The translations under genes and the position numbers were made by a program. DNA of 64,000 nt from CATQHW01 sp965215345 (GTDB lineage Bacteria; Spirochaetota; Spirochaetia; SZUA-6; Bin103). Below, one piece after another: positions 7,877 to 16,249 of this stretch. Location of the stretch: NCBI GenBank assembly GCA_965215345.1, contig CBDCDL010000001.1, positions 744,001 through 808,000 of the forward strand. Direction: 5' to 3'. Each line of letters starts with the position of its first letter. Position 1 is the first letter of the stretch. The notes below the pieces were generated by a model. The model ran no database searches, was not told where the DNA came from, and was given only the letters and a program-made list of their open reading frames with translations.

Positions 7877-8668
7877 CTGAACATCATCAAAGTGGGCGGC
7901 GGCAACGCCATCAATCTGACGGGCATCGCAGCCGATCTCGCCGGGCTGGGCGAGCCGGCGATAGTCGTGCACGGCGCCAACGCGCTGCGCGACGAGCTGG
8001 CCGAGCGCCTGGGCGCACCGAAACGGGTGCTGACCTCGGTGTCCGGCTACTCCAGCGTGTACTCCGACGACCGCGCGCTGGACCTGATCATGCTTTCCTA
8101 CGCCGGGTTGCGAAACACGCAGCTCGTCGAGCTCTGCCAGAGGGCCGGGGTCAACGCGATCGGCTTGACCGGCCTGGACGGCCGCCTGATACGCGGCCGG
8201 CGCAACAAGGGAATTCGCGTGCGGCGCGAAGGCCGCACCGTGATCGAGCGCGACCGTTCGGGCAAGCCGGTCGCCGTCAACGGCGCGTTGCTGCGCACCC
8301 TGCTCGACGGCGGCTACACGCCGGTGCTGAGCATCCCGATCGCCGATCAGGACGGCATCGCCATCAACTCCGAAAACGACGACATCGTCGTGGCGCTGCA
8401 TGCCGAGCTGCGCGCGCGGCGGGTGATCCAGCTCATCGAAGCGCCGGGGTTCCTGGAGCGCGCCGGCGACGAGGCGTCGGTGCTGCGCGAACTGGACGCC
8501 GCGGCGCTCGACCGGTTCGAAGCCCAGGCCGAGGGACGCATCAAGCGCAAGCTGCGCGCGCTCAGGGAACTGATTGCCCTGGGCGAGGTGGAGGTCATAC
8601 TGTGCGACGGCCGCGCCGAACACCCGGTGCGCGACGGCCTTGCCGGGCACGGAACCAGGATCGGATGA
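7877..8668 (+). CDS. lysZ: LysZ: LysW-aminoadipate kinase (apparent CTG start)
   Basis: Amino-acid kinase of the ArgB/LysZ family that phosphorylates LysW-bound aminoadipate (or glutamate); 263 residues. The N-terminus (L/M)NIIKVGGGNAINL holds the conserved beta-1 Lys-Gly-Gly that binds phosphate. This strand lies upstream of the first ATG/GTG/TTG in frame (GTG 7892). The frame has a stop at 7871-7873 (the previous gene's own TGA). Only ACG 7874, CTG 7877 and ATC codons are available, and CTG 7877 gives exactly the family N-terminus, with an AGGA upstream. Further motifs: VVHGANA and IALGEVEVILCDG. ATGA overlap with lysJ. Family certain, CTG start inferred. Confidence 0.88.
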   Translation: MNIIKVGGGNAINLTGIAADLAGLGEPAIVVHGANALRDELAERLGAPKRVLTSVSGYSSVYSDDRALDLIMLSYAGLRNTQLVELCQRAGVNAIGLTGLDGRLIRGRRNKGIRVRREGRTVIERDRSGKPVAVNGALLRTLLDGGYTPVLSIPIADQDGIAINSENDDIVVALHAELRARRVIQLIEAPGFLERAGDEASVLRELDAAALDRFEAQAEGRIKRKLRALRELIALGEVEVILCDGRAEHPVRDGLAGHGTRIG

Positions 8669-9819
8669 ACACAAGAGAGACCGAGCAACGCTACGCATTC
8701 GAGGTATATCCGAAACGGGACCTGACCCTGGTGCGGGGTGAAGGCGCCCTGGTCTGGGACGATGCGGGACGCAGCTACATCGACTGCGCCGCAGGCACCG
8801 GCGTGGCCTGCCTGGGGCACGCCCATCCGGTCGTCGCCGAAGCGCTCGCCCGGCAGGCGCGGACGCTGATCACCTGCGGGGGCGTGTTCTACAACGACCG
8901 GCGCGCTGAGCTGCTGGCCCGCCTGGTGTCGGTGGCGCCGGACAGCCTGACGCGCGCCTTCCTGTGCAACTCCGGTACGGAGGCGATCGAGACCGCCTTC
9001 AAGTTCGCCCGGCTGGCGACCGGACGCACCGACATCGTCGCCGCCGCGCGCGGCTTCCACGGCCGCACCATGGGCGCGCTGAGCGCGACCCACAACAAGA
9101 AGTACCGGGAGCCGTTCGCCCCGCTGGTCCCGGGCGTCACGCACGTGCCGTACAACAACCTCGACAAGCTGGCGGCGGAAGTCACCGACCGCACCGCGGC
9201 GGTGGTGCTGGAACCGGTCCAGGGCGAAGGCGGGGTGCACCGCGGCGCCGACGACTACCTGAACGGCGCGCGCGCGCTGTGTGACGAGCGCGGGGCACTG
9301 CTGATCGCCGACGAGATCCAGACCGGGTTCTGCCGCACCGGCCGCATGTTCGCGGTCGAGCACGCGGGCGTGCAGCCGGACGTCATGTGCGTGGCCAAGG
9401 GCATCGCCGGCGGTGTGCCGATGGGGGCGGCGCTGTTCAGCGACAGGGTCAAGCCGGCGGTCGGCATGCACGGCTCCACGTTCGGCGGCAACCCGCTGGC
9501 GTGCGCGGTGGCGGACGCGACCATCCGCTACCTGGTCGATCAGGACCTGGCCGCGCGGGCGGCCGAGACCGGGGCCTACTTCGCCGAGCGGTTCGAGCGA
9601 TCGCGTCCCGCCTGCGTGCGGCAACTCCGTCAGTTCGGGCTGATGATCGGCATCGAGCTCAAGGAGCGGTCGCAGCCGCACTTGGTGTCGCTGATGGAGG
9701 AGGGGGTGCTGGCGCTGCCGGCGGGCAGGACCGTGATCCGGCTCCTGCCGCCGCTGGTCATCGAGCGCGCGCAGGTCGAGGCCGTGGTGGCCGCGCTTTG
9801 CAAAGTGCTGGCGCGGTGA
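8665..9819 (+). CDS. lysJ: LysJ: LysW-aminoadipate-semialdehyde aminotransferase
   Basis: PLP-dependent class III aminotransferase of the ArgD/LysJ family that converts the LysW-bound semialdehyde to the omega-amine, using glutamate. 384 residues. Visible motifs are the phosphate-binding CNSGTEAIE, the PLP-Asp in LLIADEIQTGF and the Schiff-base Lys in CVAKGIAGGVPMGA. ATGA overlap with lysZ. The final deacylase LysK, which would release lysine or ornithine from LysW, is not in this window. Confidence 0.93.
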   Translation: MNTRETEQRYAFEVYPKRDLTLVRGEGALVWDDAGRSYIDCAAGTGVACLGHAHPVVAEALARQARTLITCGGVFYNDRRAELLARLVSVAPDSLTRAFLCNSGTEAIETAFKFARLATGRTDIVAAARGFHGRTMGALSATHNKKYREPFAPLVPGVTHVPYNNLDKLAAEVTDRTAAVVLEPVQGEGGVHRGADDYLNGARALCDERGALLIADEIQTGFCRTGRMFAVEHAGVQPDVMCVAKGIAGGVPMGAALFSDRVKPAVGMHGSTFGGNPLACAVADATIRYLVDQDLAARAAETGAYFAERFERSRPACVRQLRQFGLMIGIELKERSQPHLVSLMEEGVLALPAGRTVIRLLPPLVIERAQVEAVVAALCKVLAR

Positions 9820-9832
9820 ATACGTTATCGGC

Positions 9833-10456
9833 ATGAGAATCGTGCATCGCCTCGCATTCGTGCTGTTGATGGGCGGGCTCGTCGTGGCGCCGGGGTTTGG
9901 CCAGACGACGGAGGACAAGACCACGATCGTCGGGCTCAACCTGCTCGGTCCCGTGGTGGGCCTCTACAGCGGGTCCTTCGAACAGGCGATCGACGACGAC
10001 CTGAGCATCTTCGTCATCCCCACCTACTTCAACGCCAAGGCGGGCGTTTTCGACCCGCTGGCGACCCTCGCAGACATTCAGCCGGACGACTATGACCTCT
10101 GGTACCTTGCGGTAGCCGCAGGCGCGAACTACTACATCAACGGCACCGCTCCGGCGGGCGTGTTCGCCGGTGCGTGGCTGCAGCCCGGTTATGGGCGCGC
10201 CCGATTCGCGGCCAGCGCGCTCGCAGAGGGCTCCGAAGAGACGTTTGACGGCTCGACCGTGACCCTGACGGCGGGCGCACACGTTGGCTACCGGCTCATC
10301 TGGGGTCCCGTGGCGATCACTCCGCGCGTGGGCATCGGCTACCAGATCGCTCTGAGTCCGGTGTCCGGCTTCGACACACGCATGGGGAACCTGGTGGACA
10401 ACGTGAACACCGGATTGCGGTTCCCCTGGGGGGTAGACGTCGGGATCGCGTTCTGA
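9833..10456 (+). CDS. Outer-membrane beta-barrel protein
   Basis: 207 residues. A signal peptide (MRIVHRLAFVLLMGGLVV) has cleavage near GFG-QT. Alternating hydrophobic/polar strands follow (VGYRLIWGPVAITPRVGIGY), and the chain ends in Phe (GVDVGIAF), the C-terminal signature recognised by the BAM complex. This supports a diderm cell envelope. It resembles small 8-10-stranded barrels of the DUF3575 type; no ligand can be assigned. It starts 14 bases after lysJ. The following 188 bases contain a short hairpin (GATGC-AAA-GCATC at 10496-10508) but no gene. Confidence 0.75.
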   Translation: MRIVHRLAFVLLMGGLVVAPGFGQTTEDKTTIVGLNLLGPVVGLYSGSFEQAIDDDLSIFVIPTYFNAKAGVFDPLATLADIQPDDYDLWYLAVAAGANYYINGTAPAGVFAGAWLQPGYGRARFAASALAEGSEETFDGSTVTLTAGAHVGYRLIWGPVAITPRVGIGYQIALSPVSGFDTRMGNLVDNVNTGLRFPWGVDVGIAF

Positions 10457-10644
10457 GCACGTCCGCCGGGTTGCAGATTTCTGAAAAGAACTTGATGATG
10501 CAAAGCATCCTTGACCGACCGGGAGGGAGAGGCCGGGGCCGGCGCGCTTTTTCTCATCCTGGCCGCGATCATGTACGCTACGCGCGCCGTGGACTGGCAT
10601 GCCGCCGGCTCGAGAAAGCCGGAACGGGCAGGAGGAGGAACGTG

Positions 10645-11367
10645 ATGAAGACAGTGGCGCAGGTGCGCAGCGAGGAGCGGGGTCCCGCGATCTGGCTGGC
10701 CGGCGACCCGGCCGACCTCGGCGAGTGGATGGAGCGCGGCGCGACCGGCATCGTCACCAACACCGTCGTGCAGAACCAGTTGGTCAAGAAGTACGGGACG
10801 CTCAAGGACGTCACCCGGCGCTACCTGGACATGACCGACAAACCGGTGGTCGTGGAGATCGACGGCCACAGCACGGCCGAGCTGGTCGACGTCGGGCACG
10901 CCTTCACGGTCATGTCGGACCAGATCGTGATCAAGATCCCGTGCACCTCCGAGGGGCTCGGCGCCTTCCGGGCGTTCGCGGCCGAGGGTGTCACGACCTT
11001 CTGCACGACGGTGTTCTCGCTCACCCAGGCGGCAGCGGTCGCGCGGGCGGGCGCCACGCATGTGCTGCCGTTCTGCGAACCGGTCAAGCAGCTCAACGAC
11101 GATCCGGCCCGCTTGGTGCGCGAGTGCCGGTGCATGTTCGACGGCTGGGCCGGGCGCCCCTTCGTGACGGCGGCGCTGGTGCGGTCGCTGGACGTGGCGT
11201 ACGCGGCGCTGCGCGCGGGAGCGGACGGCATCATCATCTTCTGGACCACCCTCAAGGAGATGATGGACCACCCGCTCACCACCGAGTGGAACAAGACCTT
11301 CCTCGACGAGTGGAACGCCATGCGCGCCGACGGCAAGCTCGACGGCGTGCCGGTCGCCGCCGGTTGA
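10645..11367 (+). CDS. Transaldolase / fructose-6-phosphate aldolase-like protein
   Basis: 240-residue TIM-barrel aldolase of the transaldolase family (short MipB/TalC-like form). TNTVVQNQLVKKYG resembles the N-terminal active-site region and IVIKIPCT contains the Schiff-base Lys. THVLPFCEPVKQLNDD and DGIIIFWTTLKEMMDH are divergent from well-studied TalA/FsaA, so the sugar-phosphate substrate is uncertain. The start at ATG 10645 is chosen because GGAGGAGG lies 6 bases upstream; a longer frame from 10471 lacks a ribosome site. Monocistronic by spacing. Confidence 0.75.
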   Translation: MKTVAQVRSEERGPAIWLAGDPADLGEWMERGATGIVTNTVVQNQLVKKYGTLKDVTRRYLDMTDKPVVVEIDGHSTAELVDVGHAFTVMSDQIVIKIPCTSEGLGAFRAFAAEGVTTFCTTVFSLTQAAAVARAGATHVLPFCEPVKQLNDDPARLVRECRCMFDGWAGRPFVTAALVRSLDVAYAALRAGADGIIIFWTTLKEMMDHPLTTEWNKTFLDEWNAMRADGKLDGVPVAAG

Positions 11368-11395
11368 GGTTGGTCGCGCGCTGTACGCGTTCCCC

Positions 11396-11749
11396 GTGGC
11401 GAGTCGGTTCGATACCCGTGTGCTGGATCGGGCGCTGGCGCGCAAACGCCAGGAACGGGAACGACTGCGTCACGCGGTCCAGGCGCAGGCACTCCGACTG
11501 CTCGATGAGTCACCGGTCGAGATAGGGGAAGCGATCCTGTTCGGGTCCGTGGTGCGTCCCGGATGCTTCGACGCCGCGTCGGACGTCGATATCGCCATTC
11601 CTGCGGTCGATCCGCGTGCCTACTTCATGCTGCTGGGCCACTTCGAAGACGGGCTCGAGCGTGACGTCGACCTCGTGGCGCTCGACACCTGCCACTTCGC
11701 CGACACGATCCGGCGGACCGGACTGCGATGGACCGGGATTCACACGTAA
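11396..11749 (+). CDS. mntA: MntA-type nucleotidyltransferase antitoxin
   Basis: 117-residue minimal nucleotidyltransferase. The fold signature is LFGSVVRPGCFDAASDVDIAI: Gly-Ser followed by the Asp-x-Asp metal pair; the third acidic residue is in DVDLVAL. In MntA/HepT modules the MNT protein neutralises the HEPN toxin by adding AMP to its Tyr. It starts at GTG 11396 and overlaps the HEPN gene by 22 bases, the usual arrangement of this toxin-antitoxin pair. Confidence 0.8.
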   Translation: MASRFDTRVLDRALARKRQERERLRHAVQAQALRLLDESPVEIGEAILFGSVVRPGCFDAASDVDIAIPAVDPRAYFMLLGHFEDGLERDVDLVALDTCHFADTIRRTGLRWTGIHT

Positions 11750-12195
11750 CGCTCGCCGTCCAGGTTCGCGCGCAGCTTGCCGAGGTCGCGGCGATCTACG
11801 ATCGAGTCGATGAGCGGGAACGCGTCCCCGGCCCCGCCGGGCTCGACAGCGTGGCGCTTCAGTTGCACAATCTCTACAGTGCCGTCGAGGGGTTGCTCGA
11901 AATTGTCGCGAAGACGTTCGACAATCACATCGGCGCCGAATCCGGCTACCATACGGCGTTGCTCACGCGTATGCGCGTGGCGGTACCCGGTGTTCGCCCT
12001 GCAGCCATCACGGCGGAGACCACGACGCTGCTCGATACGCTTCGCAGATTCCGGCACGTGGTTCGGCACGCATACAGCGCTGCCATCGATGAGCGCCAGT
12101 TGCGCATCGTCCTGGAGGATGCCCGTGCGGTCCGGCCGTTGCTGTGGCGCGACGTGGAGGCGTTTCTGACCCAGCTCGATCCGGGGAGCGAGTGA
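11728..12195 (+). CDS. hepT: HepT-type HEPN ribonuclease toxin
   Basis: 155-residue all-helical HEPN protein. RHVVRHAY (residues 107-114) fits the R-x4-H-x-Y motif exactly: Arg and His form the RNase site and Tyr is the residue AMPylated by the partner antitoxin. The helix LHNLYSAVEGLLEIVAKTFD is typical of HepT/DUF86-type domains. It overlaps the antitoxin gene at its start and the radical SAM gene by one base (TGATG), so the toxin pair and the next enzyme are cotranscribed. Confidence 0.78.
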   Translation: MDRDSHVTLAVQVRAQLAEVAAIYDRVDERERVPGPAGLDSVALQLHNLYSAVEGLLEIVAKTFDNHIGAESGYHTALLTRMRVAVPGVRPAAITAETTTLLDTLRRFRHVVRHAYSAAIDERQLRIVLEDARAVRPLLWRDVEAFLTQLDPGSE

Positions 12196-13496
12196 TGCGC
12201 GACGGGACCCTGTACGACCGGCTCGAAGCGGCGTCGCGCGCGTTCGTGGACGACGTCACCGCACGCTACCGCTGCACGGTACAGGAGGTGCGGGAGCTCT
12301 GCGAAGCGGCCCGAGACCTGGCGATGTGGGGCGAGCCGGGCATCGCGGCGTGGTGGTCCGACGCGGAGGCGGCGGTCCCCCTGCGGCTGAACGCCCGCGA
12401 GCGCAAGAAGCGGCTGGTCACCGCGCTCCGGGAGCACCTGCAGCGGCTGCGGCGCGAACCGACCCGCTACGACCGCTCGTCGGCGAAACCCGAGCGGGAA
12501 CCGCTCCGCTTCGTCGACGCGCCCGCGGAGACATCGGTGTTCGGTGACTGCCCGGTCCGCTCCGATCGCACCCTGTGCTGCAACCTGAAGACGATCGACG
12601 CGGTGCAGAACTGCTCGTTCGGCTGCAGCTACTGCACGATCCAGACCTTCTACGGCGACCGGGTGGCCGTGGATCCCGACCTGGGCCGCAAGCTGAGCGA
12701 GATCGAGCTGGACGACCGGCGTTTCTACCATATCGGCACCGGCCAGTCCTCGGACTCGCTGGTGTGGGGCAACCGCGCCGGCATCCTGGACGAGCTCTGC
12801 CGCTTCGCGGGCGAGCATCCCAACGTGCTGCTGGAGCTCAAGACCAAATCGGCCAACGTCAGCTACTTCCTGGACCGACAGGTGCCGGCGAACCTGGTGT
12901 GTAGCTGGTCGCTGAACACCGCTGCCGTGATCGAGCACGAGGAGCACTTCACCGCTTCGCTGGAGCGCCGCCTGGCCGCCGCCCGCCGCTTTGCCGACGG
13001 CGGCCGCATGGTGGCCTTCCACTTCCACCCGATGGTCCACCACGACGGCTGGGACACCGCGTATCCGGCGCTCGCGGAACGGGTGCTGGACGAGTTCGCA
13101 CCGGAGGAGGTCGCGTTTCTCTCCATGGGATCGGTGACCTTCATCAAGCCGGTGATGAAGCAGATTCGCCGGCGCGGGGAGCCGACGCGCATCCTCCAGG
13201 CCGAGCTGGTCGCCGACCCGCACGGCAAGCTCACCTATCCGGACGAGCTCAAGGTGCGGATGTTCCGCACGATGTACCGGGCGTTCGCGCCGTGGCACGG
13301 CCGCGTGTTCATGTACCTGTGCATGGAGAAGGCGACGATCTGGGACCGGGCGTTCGGGTGGCGCTACGCGTCCAACGACGAGTTCGAGCGCGCGTTCGGG
13401 GCGGCGACCCTGGGATGGCCGCCCGGTGAACGGCAGTCCGCCCGAGCCAGTCCGCCCGAGCGGAGTCCATGGGCGATGAACCTTACCAGTTGGTGA
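12195..13496 (+). CDS. Spore-photolyase-like radical SAM protein
   Basis: 433 residues of the SPL family. The radical SAM cluster motif is NCSFGCSYCTIQ (C-x3-C-x2-C; about residues 142-150), binding the 4Fe-4S cluster that cleaves SAM. Spore photoproduct lyase repairs UV thymine lesions; homologues in non-spore-formers are of uncertain substrate. HPMVHHDGWDTAYP and EEVAFLSMGSVTFIK are conserved family segments. The start at ATG 12195 overlaps the HepT stop. The last ~20 residues are Arg/Ser/Pro-rich and overlap the convergent dehydratase gene by 14 bases. Confidence 0.8.
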   Translation: MRDGTLYDRLEAASRAFVDDVTARYRCTVQEVRELCEAARDLAMWGEPGIAAWWSDAEAAVPLRLNARERKKRLVTALREHLQRLRREPTRYDRSSAKPEREPLRFVDAPAETSVFGDCPVRSDRTLCCNLKTIDAVQNCSFGCSYCTIQTFYGDRVAVDPDLGRKLSEIELDDRRFYHIGTGQSSDSLVWGNRAGILDELCRFAGEHPNVLLELKTKSANVSYFLDRQVPANLVCSWSLNTAAVIEHEEHFTASLERRLAAARRFADGGRMVAFHFHPMVHHDGWDTAYPALAERVLDEFAPEEVAFLSMGSVTFIKPVMKQIRRRGEPTRILQAELVADPHGKLTYPDELKVRMFRTMYRAFAPWHGRVFMYLCMEKATIWDRAFGWRYASNDEFERAFGAATLGWPPGERQSARASPPERSPWAMNLTSW

Positions 13497-14631
13497 ACGA
13501 CCCGTCGGGCCGGCGCAGGTGCGGGGCCTCCCAGAGCTTCAGCGGGGTGTTGGCCACGGGCGCTTCCGGATCGAACTCGACGCCGAGGCCCGGCCCCTCC
13601 GGCACCGCGTAGGTCACGCCGTCCAGCGCCGGCATCACCGGGAACATGTCCCGGTCGAACAGGGCGATCTTCTCCGGGCTGCGCTCCTCCAGCCACGCGT
13701 ACTGCGCGGTCGCGGCCGCCAGGTGCAGGTTGGCCGCGGTGCTCACCGGGCCGAGCGGATTGTGCGGCATCAGGTCGATGTAGTGCGCCTCGCACCAGCC
13801 GACCACCTTCATCGCCTCGGTGAAGCCGCCCACGTTGCAGATGTCCAGCCGCGCGAACGCCGGGATGCCGGCTTCCAGGTACGGCAGGAACTGCCACTTG
13901 CTCGCGAACTCCTCGCCGATCGCCATCGGTACCTGCGTCATGCGCTGCAGCGCCTCGTAGGCGCCCGGCGTCTCGTCCCGGATCGGTTCCTCCAGGAAGT
14001 CGATCGTGCCCGGCGGCATGGCCTGGCAGAAGCTCGCCGCCTCCGCCACCGAGAGGCGGTGGTGGTAATCGATGCCGAGCGCCGCGCGGCGGCCGATCGC
14101 CTGCCGCGCCGCGATCAGGGTCTCGGCCGCCGCGCCGATCGACGGGCGCGGATCGAAGATCCCCGCCGTGTCGTCCACGGGCACCGGCAGCCGCACGCAC
14201 GGCCAGCCGTCGTCGACCAGCCGCACCACGTCGGCAACGGCCTCCTCGCCGAAGCCGTGCGTGGTGGTGGCGAAGCACGGGACGCGGTCCCGGTGGGTGC
14301 CTCCCAGAAGCTGGTACACGGGCACCCCCAGCGAGCGGGCGACCAAGTCGTGCAGAGCGATATCGATGGCCGAAAGCGCCGCCGTGAGCACGCGGCCGCC
14401 CTCGAAGTACTGGCTGCGGTAGACCTCCTGCCAGATGGCGCCGATGCGCCGCGGGTCGCGGCCGACCAGGAACTCGCTGAAGTGGCTGACCGCGCCGCGC
14501 ACCGCCAGCTCGCGGCCGGTCACGCCCGACTCGCCGAGCCCCACGTGGCCGTCGCTCGACTCGATCCTGACGATACAGAGGTTGCGGATGCCGCCGGGGA
14601 CGATGTGGGTCTCGATGCGCGCGATCTTCAT
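13483..14631 (-). CDS. Enolase-superfamily (mandelate racemase-type) sugar-acid dehydratase
   Basis: 382 residues: N-terminal capping domain (1-120) and a C-terminal barrel. Metal ligands are probably Asp in GIDYHHRLS, Glu in LEEPIRD and Glu in GEEFAS; PHNPLGPVS supplies the later His. The usual catalytic K-x-K is replaced by CVRLPVPV, which is seen in some galactonate/mannonate/glucarate-type dehydratases. Substrate not assignable from sequence. The start at ATG 14631 has GGGGGAGA upstream. The 103 bases between it and the divergent mgdA must hold both promoters. Confidence 0.8.
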   Translation of the reverse strand: MKIARIETHIVPGGIRNLCIVRIESSDGHVGLGESGVTGRELAVRGAVSHFSEFLVGRDPRRIGAIWQEVYRSQYFEGGRVLTAALSAIDIALHDLVARSLGVPVYQLLGGTHRDRVPCFATTTHGFGEEAVADVVRLVDDGWPCVRLPVPVDDTAGIFDPRPSIGAAAETLIAARQAIGRRAALGIDYHHRLSVAEAASFCQAMPPGTIDFLEEPIRDETPGAYEALQRMTQVPMAIGEEFASKWQFLPYLEAGIPAFARLDICNVGGFTEAMKVVGWCEAHYIDLMPHNPLGPVSTAANLHLAAATAQYAWLEERSPEKIALFDRDMFPVMPALDGVTYAVPEGPGLGVEFDPEAPVANTPLKLWEAPHLRRPDGSFTNW

Positions 14632-14734
14632 GAGGCGAGTCTCCCCCGGTGGCGAGCCTGCCGGCAACCCGGAGTCGATGTGACATCCCGGTCTTGCCGA
14701 ACACGCCCGGTATGGCGCACCGTCGCCATCGACC

Positions 14735-15976
14735 GTGCCCCATCGACTCCTCCGGTTCGCCCTGCAGCGGACCTACCGCGAACCGCGCATGTTCCGCGCG
14801 CCCTCCCGCCTCAAGCGCCGCTACGACGCGGTCGTCATCGGCGGCGGCGGGCACGGGCTGGCCTGCGCCTACTACCTGGCGCGCGACCACGGCCTGCGCG
14901 ACGTGGCGGTGCTGGAACGGAGCTACATCGGCGCGGGGGGCACGGGCCGCAACACCGCCATCGTCCGCTCCAACTACCTGACTCCGGAGGGGGTGAGCTT
15001 CTACGAGGAGAGCGTGCAGCTCTTCCGGCGGCTGTCGGCCGAACTCGACTACAATCTGTTCTACAGCGAGCGCGGCCACTTCACGCTCGCCCACACGGAC
15101 TCCGCGGTGCGCACCATGCGCTGGCGGGCGGAGGTCAACAAGCACCTGGGCGTGGACAGCGAGCTGGTCGGCCGGGAGTTCATCGCCCGCACCTGCCCGC
15201 TGCTCGACCTGGATTGCGGCCACGACATGCCGGTGCTGGGCGCGCTCTGGCATCCGCCGGGAGCGATCGCCCGGCACGACGCGGTCGCCTGGGCCTACGC
15301 GCGCGGGGCCGACCGGCTCGGGGTGGAGATCCATCAGCACACGCCCGTGACCGGCCTGCGGCTCGAAGGCGACCGGGTCACCGGCGTGGAAACCGATCGC
15401 GGCGTGATCGAGACCGACCGGGTGGTCAGCGCCGTCGCCGGGTACACGCCGGCGATCACGGAGATGGCCGGGATCCGGACCCCGCTCGTCATCCATCCGC
15501 TGCAGGCCTGCGTGACCGAGCCGTTGAAGCCGTGGCTGGACGTGATCGTCGTCTCCGGGTCGTTCCACATCTACGTCAGCCAGTCCTCGCGCGGGGAGCT
15601 GGTGATGGGAGCGTCGCTGGACCCGTACGAGGTGCATTCGACCAGGTCGACGCTGGAGTTCGCCGAGGGGCTGTCCGCCCACGTGCTGGCGGTGTTTCCG
15701 CATCTCGGCGGCGTCAAGGTGCTGCGCCAGTGGGCGGGCCTGGCCGACATGACCCCGGACTTCTCGCCGATCATGGGCCTGACCCCGGTGGAAGGCTTCT
15801 TCCTGGACGCCGGCTGGGGGACCTGGGGGTTCAAGGCGACCCCGGTCTCAGGCAGCACCATGGCCTGGACGGTAGCCCACGGCAAGGCGCATCCGCTGAT
15901 CGAGCCGTTCCGGCTGTCGCGGTTCGCGGAGTACGAACTGGTGGGAGAGAAGGGGGCGGCCGCCGTCGGCCACTGA
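14735..15976 (+). CDS. mgdA: Sarcosine oxidase beta-like subunit, probable N-methylglutamate dehydrogenase MgdA
   Basis: FAD-dependent DAO-family subunit, 413 residues, that oxidises the N-methyl group. The dinucleotide-binding motif is VVIGGGGHGLACAYYL (37-52). GTGRNTAIVRSNYLTPEG is characteristic of heterotetrameric sarcosine oxidase SoxB and of MgdA. The start is GTG 14735. It is first of four tightly linked subunits. The presence of gmaS and mgsABC downstream makes N-methylglutamate a likelier substrate than sarcosine. Part of its 3' half recurs as a decayed fragment at 20912-21012. Confidence 0.88.
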   Translation: MPHRLLRFALQRTYREPRMFRAPSRLKRRYDAVVIGGGGHGLACAYYLARDHGLRDVAVLERSYIGAGGTGRNTAIVRSNYLTPEGVSFYEESVQLFRRLSAELDYNLFYSERGHFTLAHTDSAVRTMRWRAEVNKHLGVDSELVGREFIARTCPLLDLDCGHDMPVLGALWHPPGAIARHDAVAWAYARGADRLGVEIHQHTPVTGLRLEGDRVTGVETDRGVIETDRVVSAVAGYTPAITEMAGIRTPLVIHPLQACVTEPLKPWLDVIVVSGSFHIYVSQSSRGELVMGASLDPYEVHSTRSTLEFAEGLSAHVLAVFPHLGGVKVLRQWAGLADMTPDFSPIMGLTPVEGFFLDAGWGTWGFKATPVSGSTMAWTVAHGKAHPLIEPFRLSRFAEYELVGEKGAAAVGH

Positions 15977-15991
15977 CATGAAGGGCTCGGG

Positions 15992-16249
15992 ATGAAGGTG
16001 CTGCGCTGTCCGGTGAACGGCGAACGGCCGTTGCAGGAGTTCGACTACGGGGGCGAGTACCGCCCGCAGCCGGACCCCGACACGGTCTCCGACGAACGCT
16101 GGGCGTCGTACGTCTTCGACCGCGCCGGCGCCGCCGGCCTGCGGCGCGAGTGGTGGTACCACGTGCCGAGCGGCACGTGGTTCATCGCCGAGCGCGACAC
16201 CGGCACCGACCGCGTCGTGCAGACCTACCTGCCGGACCGGCTGGCATGA
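15992..16249 (+). CDS. mgdB: Sarcosine oxidase delta-like subunit, probable MgdB
   Basis: 85-residue small subunit that holds the tetramer together. Sarcosine oxidase delta subunits normally bind zinc through a CPxC-type site and further ligands. Here the N-terminus reads LRCPVNGERPLQEFDYGGEY, so only one Cys remains and zinc binding may be lost or altered. REWWYHVPSGTWFIAERDT is the conserved C-terminal segment. It is 15 bases after mgdA and overlaps mgdC by ATGA. Confidence 0.88.
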   Translation: MKVLRCPVNGERPLQEFDYGGEYRPQPDPDTVSDERWASYVFDRAGAAGLRREWWYHVPSGTWFIAERDTGTDRVVQTYLPDRLA

